Of a DNA stretch of 64,000 bases, positions 1 through 7,834 are shown piece after piece (within the stretch, counting starts at the first letter, position 1; every line of letters begins with the position of its first letter). A model generated the notes under the pieces. That model did no database searches. It was not told where the DNA came from and was given only the letters and a program-made list of their open reading frames with translations. A program made the translations under genes and the position numbers. The stretch is from Calidifontibacillus erzurumensis (lineage in GTDB: Bacteria; Bacillota; Bacilli; Bacillales; Bacillaceae_J). Where the stretch lies: NCBI RefSeq assembly GCF_013303125.1, contig NZ_JABTTE010000001.1, positions 248,001 to 312,000 on the forward strand. Direction: 5' to 3'.

Positions 1-440
1 CATTGTTAGTTCGACACCTTTTGCAGAAAATTAATCAAGATTATGGTCGTAATGTGGAAGGATTGACAGATGCTGCACTCCGTTATTTACAACAATACCA
101 TTGGCCTGGTAATGTTCGGGAGCTAGAAAATATTCTCGGCCGGGCGGTCATATATATGCATTTTAATGAAACGATGATTGATGTTCACCATATTCCTACT
201 TTAGAAGCGGAAATCAATCAACAAAAAAAAGATGAACTTCCGATGTTCATTGATTTGGATGGAGGAAATAAAATAAAATTAGCAGATATGATTGAACAGT
301 TTGAAGCAAAAATCATTCATGCTGCATTGAAAAAAAATAAAGGGAATAAAACTGAGACAGCTAGGCAATTAGGAATTTCTCTCAGAAATTTGTACTATAA
401 AATTGAAAAATATAATCTTGCAAATGATAGCGTGCAATAA
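1..440 (+). CDS. bkdR: BkdR, sigma-54-dependent activator (C-terminal part, cut by window edge)
   Basis: This is the last part of an enhancer-binding protein that activates sigma-54 (SigL) RNA polymerase. The reading frame is open to the left edge, so the receptor/sensor domain and most of the AAA+ domain lie outside. What remains is the end of the AAA+ domain with the WPGNVRELENI motif, followed by a Fis-type helix-turn-helix near the C-terminus (ETARQLGISLRNLYYKIEKY). It sits directly before a sigma-54 promoter and the bkd genes, as expected for BkdR, the regulator of branched-chain amino acid breakdown. The stop codon lies inside a TGCAAT-ATTGCA inverted repeat. The family call is firm; the BkdR name rests on context. 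Confidence 0.9.
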   Translation, partial: LLVRHLLQKINQDYGRNVEGLTDAALRYLQQYHWPGNVRELENILGRAVIYMHFNETMIDVHHIPTLEAEINQQKKDELPMFIDLDGGNKIKLADMIEQFEAKIIHAALKKNKGNKTETARQLGISLRNLYYKIEKYNLANDSVQ

Positions 441-446
441 ATTGCA
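433..446. promoter_or_regulatory. Inverted repeat, possible BkdR enhancer site
   Basis: TGCAAT, two bases, then ATTGCA form a perfect inverted repeat overlapping the bkdR stop codon, about 75 bases upstream of the sigma-54 promoter. A further ATTGCA follows at 459-464. Enhancer sites for sigma-54 activators are typically dyads at this kind of distance. Assignment to BkdR is inference. Confidence 0.4.
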
Positions 447-482
447 TATATGAAAATTATTGCATGAGTATTATACAGAAAA

Positions 483-496
483 ATAAAGCGCTTTCA
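483..496 (+). promoter_or_regulatory. cre-like site (CcpA)
   Basis: ATAAAGCGCTTTCA matches the catabolite-response element TGWAAGCGCTTWCA except at the first two bases. It lies just upstream of the sigma-54 promoter, so CcpA could modulate the bkd operon by carbon supply. Confidence 0.5.
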
Positions 497-508
497 ATTA
501 TGTGTTTT

Positions 509-524
509 TGGCATAATTATTGCA
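509..524 (+). promoter_or_regulatory. Sigma-54 (SigL) promoter of the bkd operon
   Basis: TGGCATAATTATTGCA carries the GG of the -24 element and the GC of the -12 element at the required spacing (TGGCAy-N5-TTGCA). It lies about 70 bases before lpdV and directly after a sigma-54 activator gene. Both facts make this a confident SigL promoter. Confidence 0.88.
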
Positions 525-596
525 TTTTTTATTGTAAAGAAAAATTGAAGCGCTGCGACAATTATCGAATAAGGATATGTATAGGGGGACTAAAAT

Positions 597-2018
597 ATGG
601 CAACAGAATACGATCTCGTTATCCTAGGTGGGGGTACAGGAGGTTATGTGGCAGCAATACGTGCCGCCCAACTTGGGTTAAAAACAGCGTTAGTAGAAAA
701 AAAGAAATTAGGTGGGACTTGCTTGCACCACGGCTGCATACCTAGCAAAGCGCTTCTTCGTAGTGCTGAAGTATTTGCGACCGCCAAGCGCGGGGAGGAA
801 TTTGGCGTACTTTTATCTGATGTAAAACTTGATTTTTCTAAAGTACAATCTCGTAAACAAAAAATTATCGATCAACTTCATCGAGGCATTGAACATTTAA
901 TGAAGAAAAATAAAATTGACGTTTATGAAGGAGTAGGACGAATTCTTGGCCCTTCGATTTTTTCTCCTACACCGGGCACTATTTCTGTTGAAATGAATAA
1001 CGGAACGGAAAATGAAATACTAATTCCAAAACATGTAATTATTGCTACTGGTTCTAGACCACGAACATTACCGGGTTTAGAAATAGATGGAAAATATGTA
1101 ATGACATCCGATGAAGCGTTAGAAATGGAAAATCTTCCTCAATTAATTCTAATTATCGGTGGCGGTGTTATAGGAATCGAATGGGCATCGATGTTATCAG
1201 ATTTTGGTGTTGAAGTGACTGTTTTGGAATATGCTGACCGGATTTTGCCAACTGAAGATCAAGAGATATCGAAAGAAATGCAGCGAATTATGAAAAAAAG
1301 AAAGATTAAGGTCGTAACTGGTGCAAAAGTTCTTCCAGAAACTTTCGAAAAAGGTAACGGAGTAACGATTGCTGCAGAAGTAAAAGGAGAACAACAACTC
1401 TTCTCAGCTGATACGATTCTAGTATCTGTCGGCCGCCAAGCAAATATTGAGGATATTGGTTTGCAAAATACATCCATTGAAATTGAAAAAGGGTATATAA
1501 AAACGAATGAATTTTATCAAACAAAAGAAAAGCACATTTATGCGATTGGAGATGTAATCGGCGGATTGCAGCTTGCCCATGTAGCTTCCCATGAAGGCAT
1601 CCTGGCAGTTGAACATATTGCTGGTGAAAATCCTAATCCGATCGATTATACACTTATTTCAAAATGCATTTATTCAAATCCTGAAGTTGCAAGTGTTGGT
1701 TTAACTGAAGAGGAAGCTAAACAAAAAGGGTTTCCTGTAAAAGTCGGAAAATTTATGTTTCGAGCAATTGGGAAAGCGCTCGTTTTTGGTGAATCAGATG
1801 GATTTGTAAAAATTGTAGCTAACAGTGAGACAGATGATTTATTAGGTGTCCATATGATTGGTCCTCATGTTACAGATTTAATTTCTGAAGCAGGACTTGC
1901 GAAAGTTCTTGATGCAACACCTTGGGAAATTGCTCATACAATCCATCCGCATCCAACTTTATCAGAAGTCATTGGAGAAGCTGCATTGGCTGTTGATGGA
2001 AAACAAATTCATGCGTAG
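597..2018 (+). CDS. lpdV: Dihydrolipoyl dehydrogenase, E3 of branched-chain 2-oxoacid dehydrogenase
   Basis: This flavoenzyme reoxidises the lipoyl groups of the E2 subunit and passes electrons to NAD+. The protein (473 residues) has an N-terminal FAD-binding GGGTGG, the redox-active disulfide C42-x4-C47 within GGTCLHHGCIPSK, a second Rossmann motif IIGGGVIGIEWASM for NAD, the flavin-binding AIGDV segment, and the C-terminal HPHPTLSE containing the catalytic His-Glu pair. The ATG follows an AGGGGG ribosome site. It is the first gene after the sigma-54 promoter and is followed by E1 alpha, E1 beta and E2. In B. subtilis ptb, bcd and buk stand between bkdR and lpdV; they are absent here. Confidence 0.95.
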   Translation: MATEYDLVILGGGTGGYVAAIRAAQLGLKTALVEKKKLGGTCLHHGCIPSKALLRSAEVFATAKRGEEFGVLLSDVKLDFSKVQSRKQKIIDQLHRGIEHLMKKNKIDVYEGVGRILGPSIFSPTPGTISVEMNNGTENEILIPKHVIIATGSRPRTLPGLEIDGKYVMTSDEALEMENLPQLILIIGGGVIGIEWASMLSDFGVEVTVLEYADRILPTEDQEISKEMQRIMKKRKIKVVTGAKVLPETFEKGNGVTIAAEVKGEQQLFSADTILVSVGRQANIEDIGLQNTSIEIEKGYIKTNEFYQTKEKHIYAIGDVIGGLQLAHVASHEGILAVEHIAGENPNPIDYTLISKCIYSNPEVASVGLTEEEAKQKGFPVKVGKFMFRAIGKALVFGESDGFVKIVANSETDDLLGVHMIGPHVTDLISEAGLAKVLDATPWEIAHTIHPHPTLSEVIGEAALAVDGKQIHA

Positions 2019-2069
2019 AGCAATGATTGGAATATTTTTATAACTCTTTATTGAAAGGGGTACAGAGAA

Positions 2070-3062
2070 ATGGTGCAAAATCGTCATCAAGCACTTGGTT
2101 TGAGTGATGAAACTGTATTGAAAATGTTTGAAACGATGGTATTGGCGCGAAAAGTTGATGAGCGTATGTGGCTATTGAATCGCTCTGGAAAAATACCGTT
2201 TGTAATTTCTTGCCAAGGACAAGAGGCTGCACAAGTCGGTGCTGCTTTTGCCTTAGATCGCACTAAAGACTACGTTCTTCCTTATTATCGTGATGTTGGC
2301 GTAGTACTAACGTTTGGGATGACAGCTAGGGAACTGTTGCTTTCTGGTTTTGCAAAAGCAGAAGATCCGAACTCTGGAGGACGGCAAATGCCAGGCCATT
2401 TCAGCCAAAAGAAAAATAGAATCGTTACAGGTTCCTCACCAGTTACAACCCAAGTTCCACATGCAGTAGGAATCGCATTAGCAGGAAAAATGGAAGGAAA
2501 GGATTTAGTAGCATTTGTCACATTTGGTGAAGGTTCATCAAACCAGGGTGATTTCCATGAAGGAGCAAATTTTGCAGGCGTTCATAAGCTGCCAGTAATC
2601 TTCATGTGTGAAAACAATAAATATGCAATCTCTGTTCCGATTGAAAAACAGTTATCATGCGAGAAAGTTTCAGATCGGGCGATCGGCTACGGCATGCCTG
2701 GTGAAACAGTTGATGGCAATGATCCACTTGCAGTATATGATGCAGTAAAAAGAGCAGCCGATCGAGCTCGAAGAGGAGAAGGCCCAACATTGATCGAGAC
2801 GGTTTCTTATCGATTAACACCTCATTCAAGTGACGATGATGATCGAATCTACCGTTCACGTGAAGAGGTTCAAGAATCAAAAAAACGCGATCCACTGATC
2901 ACTTTTGCTGCTTATTTAAAAAGCGCAGGAGTATTAACAGATGAAAAAGAAAAAGAAATTTATGATAAAGCAAAAGAAATCGTTGATGAAGCAACTGAGT
3001 ATGCTGAAAATGCTCCATATGCTGCTCCGGAACATGCTTTAAAATACGTCTATGGGGAATAG
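2070..3062 (+). CDS. bkdAA: Branched-chain 2-oxoacid dehydrogenase E1 alpha
   Basis: This is the thiamine diphosphate-binding subunit of the E1 decarboxylase, which acts on the 2-oxoacids of valine, leucine and isoleucine. The 330-residue protein shows the TPP/Mg motif as GEGSSNQGDFHEG followed by ENNKYAIS, and a Ser/Asp-rich phosphorylation-loop-like stretch (RLTPHSSDDDD). The start is supported by GAAAGGGG upstream. It lies 51 bases after lpdV and 11 bases before the beta subunit, so cotranslation in one operon is likely. Length and motifs fit the family throughout. Confidence 0.95.
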   Translation: MVQNRHQALGLSDETVLKMFETMVLARKVDERMWLLNRSGKIPFVISCQGQEAAQVGAAFALDRTKDYVLPYYRDVGVVLTFGMTARELLLSGFAKAEDPNSGGRQMPGHFSQKKNRIVTGSSPVTTQVPHAVGIALAGKMEGKDLVAFVTFGEGSSNQGDFHEGANFAGVHKLPVIFMCENNKYAISVPIEKQLSCEKVSDRAIGYGMPGETVDGNDPLAVYDAVKRAADRARRGEGPTLIETVSYRLTPHSSDDDDRIYRSREEVQESKKRDPLITFAAYLKSAGVLTDEKEKEIYDKAKEIVDEATEYAENAPYAAPEHALKYVYGE

Positions 3063-3073
3063 GAGGAGAGGTT

Positions 3074-4057
3074 ATGGCTATAAAATCCTATATTGAGGCT
3101 GTTACGAGCGCGCTTTATGAAGAAATGAAGCGAGACGAAAAGGTGTTTATTTTAGGTGAAGATGTCGGTAAAAAAGGCGGGGTTTTCAAAGCGACACAAG
3201 GTCTTTATGAAGAATTTGGCGAAAATCGGGTCATTGATACGCCGCTTGCCGAATCAGCAATTGTCGGCGTTGGTATTGGAGCCGCAATGTATGGTATGAG
3301 GCCTGTTGCTGAAATTCAATTTGCTGACTTTATTATGCCTGCAGTGAACCAAATTATCTCGGAAGCAGCAAGGATTCGCTATCGCTCCAACAATGATTGG
3401 CATTGCCCAATTGTAATCCGTGCACCATATGGGGGCGGCATTCACGGTGCATTGTATCATTCCCAATCGGTGGAAGCTATTTTTGCCAACCAGCCAGGTC
3501 TAAAAATTGTGATGCCTTCAACACCTTACGATGTTAAAGGTTTGTTGAAAGCAGCCATTCGCGATGATGATCCAGTTCTCTTTTTCGAACATAAACGTGC
3601 TTATCGTTTAATTAAAGGTGAAGTTCCAGATGATGACTATGTATTGCCAATCGGCAAGGCAGATGTAAAGCGTGAAGGGGAAGACATTACAGTTATAACT
3701 TATGGGCTGTGCGTCCATTTTGCTCTCGAAGCGGCTGAAAGATTAGCTAAAGACGGCATCTCCGTTCATATTCTTGATTTGCGTACAGTTTATCCTCTGG
3801 ATAAAGAAGCAATTATTGAAGCGGCGGTTAAAACCGGAAAAGTGTTACTTGTTACAGAAGATAATAAAACAGGCAGCGTTTTAAGCGAAGTAGCAGCGAT
3901 CATAGCTGAAAATTGCTTGTTTGATCTCGACGCACCGATCATGCGCCTTGCTGGACCTGATGTACCAGCTATGCCATATGCACCAACGATGGAAAAATTC
4001 TTTATGGTTGATCCTGATAAAGTAGAAAAAGCGATGAGAGAACTGGCAGAATTCTAA
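3074..4057 (+). CDS. bkdAB: Branched-chain 2-oxoacid dehydrogenase E1 beta
   Basis: This subunit pairs with BkdAA to form the heterotetrameric E1 component. At 327 residues it has the normal length for the family. The N-terminal region carries LGEDVGKKGGVFKAT and DTPLAESAIVGVGIGAA, typical of the pyrimidine-binding half of TPP enzymes. The C-terminal transketolase-like domain runs to the end (DLRTVYPLD, LLVTEDNKTGS). A GGAGGAG site precedes the ATG. An unusually long 109-base gap separates it from bkdB downstream. Confidence 0.95.
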   Translation: MAIKSYIEAVTSALYEEMKRDEKVFILGEDVGKKGGVFKATQGLYEEFGENRVIDTPLAESAIVGVGIGAAMYGMRPVAEIQFADFIMPAVNQIISEAARIRYRSNNDWHCPIVIRAPYGGGIHGALYHSQSVEAIFANQPGLKIVMPSTPYDVKGLLKAAIRDDDPVLFFEHKRAYRLIKGEVPDDDYVLPIGKADVKREGEDITVITYGLCVHFALEAAERLAKDGISVHILDLRTVYPLDKEAIIEAAVKTGKVLLVTEDNKTGSVLSEVAAIIAENCLFDLDAPIMRLAGPDVPAMPYAPTMEKFFMVDPDKVEKAMRELAEF

Positions 4058-4129
4058 AAACGTATTCATGAAAAAGCCTGAATTCATTCATCAAAAAGTT
4101 TTCGAAGATCGTAAACTGTAAGTGGTTGG

Positions 4130-4154
4130 ATTCTAGACCCTTACAAACTAGAAT
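4130..4154 (+). promoter_or_regulatory. Hairpin in front of the bkdB ribosome site
   Basis: ATTCTAG and CTAGAAT form a 7-bp stem with an 11-base loop, ending right next to the GGAGGT at 4155-4160. It could be a 5' stabiliser or a translation-modulating stem within the bkd mRNA. Confidence 0.4.
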
Positions 4155-4166
4155 GGAGGTTTTATA

Positions 4167-5465
4167 GTGGCTTTAGAAAAAATAACAATGCCGCAATTAG
4201 GTGAGAGTGTTACTGAAGGCACGATTAGCACTTGGTTTGTAAAACTGGGAGATTTTGTTAAAAAGTATGAACCGCTTGCAGAAGTTCAAACGGATAAAGT
4301 AGTTGCTGAAATTCCGTCTTCATTTACAGGTGTTGTCAAAGAACTTGTTGCAAAAGAAGGGCAAACATTGGCTGTTGGAGAGGTTATATGCTACATCGAA
4401 ACTGAAGCAACGATTCAACGGACTGCCGGAGAAATGAAGATTGCAAGCCCTTCACCAAAAGTAGATCTTAATGAGACAATGAAGTATCGCTATTCCCCTG
4501 CTGTATTAAAAATGGCCCGAGAGCATCAAATAGATCTTGAAAAAATTCAGGGCACTGGTAAAGGTGGACGAATTACGAGAAAAGATTTACAAAAGTTAAT
4601 TGAATTGGGAGGAATCCCGAGTATAGAAATAGAAAATCGGGATGAAAAGGAAGAGCTGGCTTCCGACACTACACAGAAAGCAGAACAAGTTCCGGAACAG
4701 AAAACAGCACCTGTTCCTCAAATTGAAGCTCAAGCTTCCATTGAACGATCAGCAACAGAAGGGAATGTTCAGGAAATCCCTGTGACAGGAGTAAGAAAAG
4801 TAATTGCAGCCAATATGGTTCGTTCGAAACATGAAATTCCTCATGCTTGGACTATGGTTGAAGTCGACGTGACGAATCTTGTGGCTTATCGGGATAAATT
4901 AAAAGATGAATTCATGAAAAAAGAAGGTTTTCCGCTTACGTATTTTGCTTTCTTTGTAAAAGCTGCTGCATTAGCTTTAAAAGAATTTCCGATCATAAAC
5001 TCTACTTGGGCCGGAGATAAAATTGTCCAAAAGAAAGATATAAATATTTCTATTGCAGTTGCAACAGATGATGCATTGTATGTACCTGTTATTAAACATG
5101 CTGATGAAAAAACGATCAAAGGTATTGCTCGGGAAATTCATGAATTGGCATTAAAAGTACGAAGTGGTAAGCTATCTCCTGACGATGTCCAAGGTGGAAC
5201 GTTTACGGTCAACAATACAGGTTCTTTTGGTTCAATTCAATCAATGGGAATTATCAATTACCCACAAGCAGCCATTTTACAAGTAGAATCTATCGTCAAG
5301 CGTCCAGTCGTCATGAACGGCAACATGATTGCAATCCGCGACATCGTAAACTTATGCATGTCCCTTGACCACCGAGTATTAGATGGATTAGTATGTGGCC
5401 GTTTTTTAAAGCGGGTGAAAGAAATTTTGGAAAATATATCCGGAGAAACAACAACAATTTTCTAG
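4167..5465 (+). CDS. bkdB: Branched-chain 2-oxoacid dehydrogenase E2 (dihydrolipoyl acyltransferase)
   Basis: This is the core acyltransferase that transfers branched acyl groups from lipoamide to CoA. Domains in order: a lipoyl domain with the lipoylated lysine in VQTDKV (Lys44); a peripheral-subunit-binding domain (YSPAVLKMAREHQ with GTGKGGRITRKD, about residues 110-150); a Glu/Ala/Pro-rich linker; and a catalytic CAT domain ending in SLDHRVLDG, which carries the catalytic His and Asp. Translation starts at GTG behind GGAGGT. It is the last gene of the operon and is followed by a clear terminator. Confidence 0.95.
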   Translation: MALEKITMPQLGESVTEGTISTWFVKLGDFVKKYEPLAEVQTDKVVAEIPSSFTGVVKELVAKEGQTLAVGEVICYIETEATIQRTAGEMKIASPSPKVDLNETMKYRYSPAVLKMAREHQIDLEKIQGTGKGGRITRKDLQKLIELGGIPSIEIENRDEKEELASDTTQKAEQVPEQKTAPVPQIEAQASIERSATEGNVQEIPVTGVRKVIAANMVRSKHEIPHAWTMVEVDVTNLVAYRDKLKDEFMKKEGFPLTYFAFFVKAAALALKEFPIINSTWAGDKIVQKKDINISIAVATDDALYVPVIKHADEKTIKGIAREIHELALKVRSGKLSPDDVQGGTFTVNNTGSFGSIQSMGIINYPQAAILQVESIVKRPVVMNGNMIAIRDIVNLCMSLDHRVLDGLVCGRFLKRVKEILENISGETTTIF

Positions 5466-5472
5466 TTAAGGC

Positions 5473-5500
5473 GAGGCTGTTAAATTCAGCCTCTTTTTTA
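5473..5500 (+). terminator. Rho-independent terminator of the bkd operon
   Basis: GAGGCTG and CAGCCTC form a 7-bp stem with a 7-base loop, followed directly by a T run. Confidence 0.9.
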
Positions 5501-5562
5501 TGACAAATTTTATCATTTTTCTACAAATTATTGCTGAAAGTTTCTTTTGATTTTGTGTTTTA

Positions 5563-5591
5563 TTGATACATTAAGTTATTTATACTACTAT
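5563..5591 (+). promoter_or_regulatory. Candidate sigma-A promoter of mutAB
   Basis: TTGATA, a 17-base spacer and TACTAT. The -35 has one mismatch to consensus and the -10 two. It is the best-placed promoter between the bkd terminator and mutA. Confidence 0.45.
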
Positions 5592-5640
5592 ATATGTAGG
5601 TTTCAATTTTTTTGAAAATTAAAACATAAAATTAAAAAAT

Positions 5641-5681
5641 ATGTTGGAAGAAAGGGGTGGAGGTATCTCCTAGTGGGAGAT
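5641..5681 (+). promoter_or_regulatory. mutA leader: tiny ORF and overlapping hairpins around the ribosome site
   Basis: An ATG at 5641 opens a 10-codon frame ending at TAG 5671-5673. GGAG (5659-5662) can pair with CTCC (5667-5670). Alternatively ATCTCC (5665-5670) can pair with GGAGAT (5676-5681), which would mask the mutA ribosome site. The two helices exclude each other. Function is inference. Confidence 0.35.
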
Positions 5682-5689
5682 GGTTTTGT

Positions 5690-7834
5690 ATGAAAACGGA
5701 AAAAGAGAATAAATTTAATTTAGACCAGTTTTGTGAGTTTCCTTTTCCTGATGAAAAAAAATGGCAAGAAGTAGCTGAAAAATCATTAAAGGGAAAACCT
5801 ATTGAATCTATATATACTGACACATATGAAGGAATACGATTGAAGCCTTTATATATACGGTCTGATGTTGAAGGGCTTTCTCATATCAATGATTTACCAG
5901 GAGAAGGTTCATTTGTTAGAGGGACAAATTATTTAAACAATACTCATAAGCCATGGGATATTGCCCAAGAAATTACAGCTAGAAGTGCCAAAGCTTTCAA
6001 TGAAGCTGTCAGGGAAGACTTAAATCGTGGACAAACAATGGTTCATTTAGTAGTCGATGAAGCAACAAAAAGAGGTATGGATCCAGATAAAGCGAATGAA
6101 GAATTAGTCGGTGCGAATGGGATCCCTGTTAGCACATTGGAACAATTAGAAGAAGCTTTAGCAAACATTGATATAGCCAAATATCGCTTGTTTATGCAAA
6201 CGGGCATTAGCACTATGCCTTTATATGCAAGCTTTGTCGCATATGCAAAGAAACAACGAATTAATATTCAAGATGTAGAAGCTTTTATCGGTTTAGATCC
6301 AATCGGTTCGATTGCTAGTTTTGGAAAAACGCAGATTGGTTTAAAAAGGTTATATCATGCGATGGCTCAACTTGCTATGTATGCAAACCAAAATACGCCA
6401 AATGTGAAAACGATTTACGTACAAGGAGAGGTATATCATAATGCCGGTGCTAGTGCCACAGAAGAATTGGCATATGTATTGGCAACTGGTGTGGAATATA
6501 TTTCAGAAATGCTTGAGCGCGGTTTAGACATTGATCAAATTGCAAAACAAATGTATTTTTCATTTGCAGTTGGATCCAATGTTTTCATGGAAATCGCTAA
6601 ACTTCGGGCAGCTCGCATGCTGTGGTCAAAAATTGTAAAAAGTTTTGGCGGTAGTAAAGATGCCCAAAAAATGTATATCCATGTACGTACTTCAAATCAG
6701 ACGAAAACAATTTATGATCCTTATGTAAATATGTTGCGTGCGACAACAGAAGCATTTGCCGGAGCTGTCGGTGGTGCAAACAGCATGCATGTATCTCCGT
6801 TTGATGAGGCAATACGTCCTGCTGATACTTTCTCACGCCGCATTGCACGTAATACGCAAATCATTTTGCAAGAAGAATCTTACTTGAATCAAATTGTCGA
6901 TCCTGCTGGTGGTTCATGGTATGTCGAATCTCTAACCGATGCTATTGCGCAAAAAGCTTGGGAAATTTTCCAAGATATCGAAAAATGCGGTGGAATGTAT
7001 GAAGCACTAAAAGCTGGAAAAGTCCAAGCAGTAATTTCCGAAACTGCAGAAAAAAAGAAAAAGAATGTTGAAACACGTAAAGATCGTATTGTTGGAACGA
7101 ATATGTATCCGAACTTAGCGGAAAAACCGTTGGAAGTGCGGGAAGTCATCGAAGATTTCAAAACAGATGTCATTAATCGAATAAAAAATAAGAAGGAACA
7201 GTCCAATGAAGGGCGAGAAAAAGCGATTGAAGCTATTCGGAAAGCCATTGCAAATGAGGAACAACTTATTCCATTGTTTATCGATGCTGCATCCGCAGGG
7301 GCAACTATCGGTGAAATGATTAGCCTATTATCAGAAAATTGCAAAGGTGCAGAAATAACACCATTGACTGCTTATCGTCGTTCTGAAAGCTTTGAAAAGC
7401 TGCGTAAAGCTGCAGAAGCTTATAAAGAACAAAAAGGAGAGTATCCAAAAGTATTCTTTATTAATTTAGGATCGATTCCAAATCATAAAGCACGTGCTGA
7501 TTTTTCTGAAGGATTTTTTGCGGCTGGAGGATTTCAAGCAGTTAGAAATGATGGCTATGAAACGGCAGAAGAGGCTACTAAAGCTTGCGAACAATCTGGA
7601 ATTGATACGGTCGTTATTTGTGGTACAGATGAACAATATGAACAGTTTGTGCCAACGATTGCAAAAGCGCTTAAAAATAGCAGCAAAGACCGGTATATTT
7701 TCGTTGCAGGAAAACTTTCATCCGAGGTTGAAAAACAATTTGTATCAGCCGGCGTTGATGAGTTTATCCATGTGAAGTCGAATTGCTATGATGTATTGGC
7801 TCGACTTCAAGAGCGAAAGGGGTTAACTATATGA
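5690..7834 (+). CDS. mutA: Methylmalonyl-CoA mutase small (beta) subunit
   Basis: This is the non-catalytic partner of the B12-dependent mutase that interconverts (R)-methylmalonyl-CoA and succinyl-CoA. An N-terminal mutase barrel is followed by a flavodoxin-like C-terminal domain. In that domain the cobalamin-binding DxHxxG is missing (SIPNHKARA occupies its place), as is normal for the small subunit. I prefer the ATG at 5690 (714 residues) behind GGGAGATGG; a GTG at 5657 would add 11 residues. Its stop overlaps the mutB start by four bases (ATGA), so translation is coupled. Confidence 0.92.
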   Translation: MKTEKENKFNLDQFCEFPFPDEKKWQEVAEKSLKGKPIESIYTDTYEGIRLKPLYIRSDVEGLSHINDLPGEGSFVRGTNYLNNTHKPWDIAQEITARSAKAFNEAVREDLNRGQTMVHLVVDEATKRGMDPDKANEELVGANGIPVSTLEQLEEALANIDIAKYRLFMQTGISTMPLYASFVAYAKKQRINIQDVEAFIGLDPIGSIASFGKTQIGLKRLYHAMAQLAMYANQNTPNVKTIYVQGEVYHNAGASATEELAYVLATGVEYISEMLERGLDIDQIAKQMYFSFAVGSNVFMEIAKLRAARMLWSKIVKSFGGSKDAQKMYIHVRTSNQTKTIYDPYVNMLRATTEAFAGAVGGANSMHVSPFDEAIRPADTFSRRIARNTQIILQEESYLNQIVDPAGGSWYVESLTDAIAQKAWEIFQDIEKCGGMYEALKAGKVQAVISETAEKKKKNVETRKDRIVGTNMYPNLAEKPLEVREVIEDFKTDVINRIKNKKEQSNEGREKAIEAIRKAIANEEQLIPLFIDAASAGATIGEMISLLSENCKGAEITPLTAYRRSESFEKLRKAAEAYKEQKGEYPKVFFINLGSIPNHKARADFSEGFFAAGGFQAVRNDGYETAEEATKACEQSGIDTVVICGTDEQYEQFVPTIAKALKNSSKDRYIFVAGKLSSEVEKQFVSAGVDEFIHVKSNCYDVLARLQERKGLTI

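Noticed and set aside
464-745. 93-codon frame at the start of lpdV
   Set aside because: It runs through the sigma-54 promoter and lies in another frame of lpdV; no ribosome site and Cys/Arg-rich nonsense composition.
5690-7834. Possible inactivation of MutA because the B12-binding DxHxxG is missing
   Set aside because: The small subunit of this mutase normally lacks the motif; MutB carries it.
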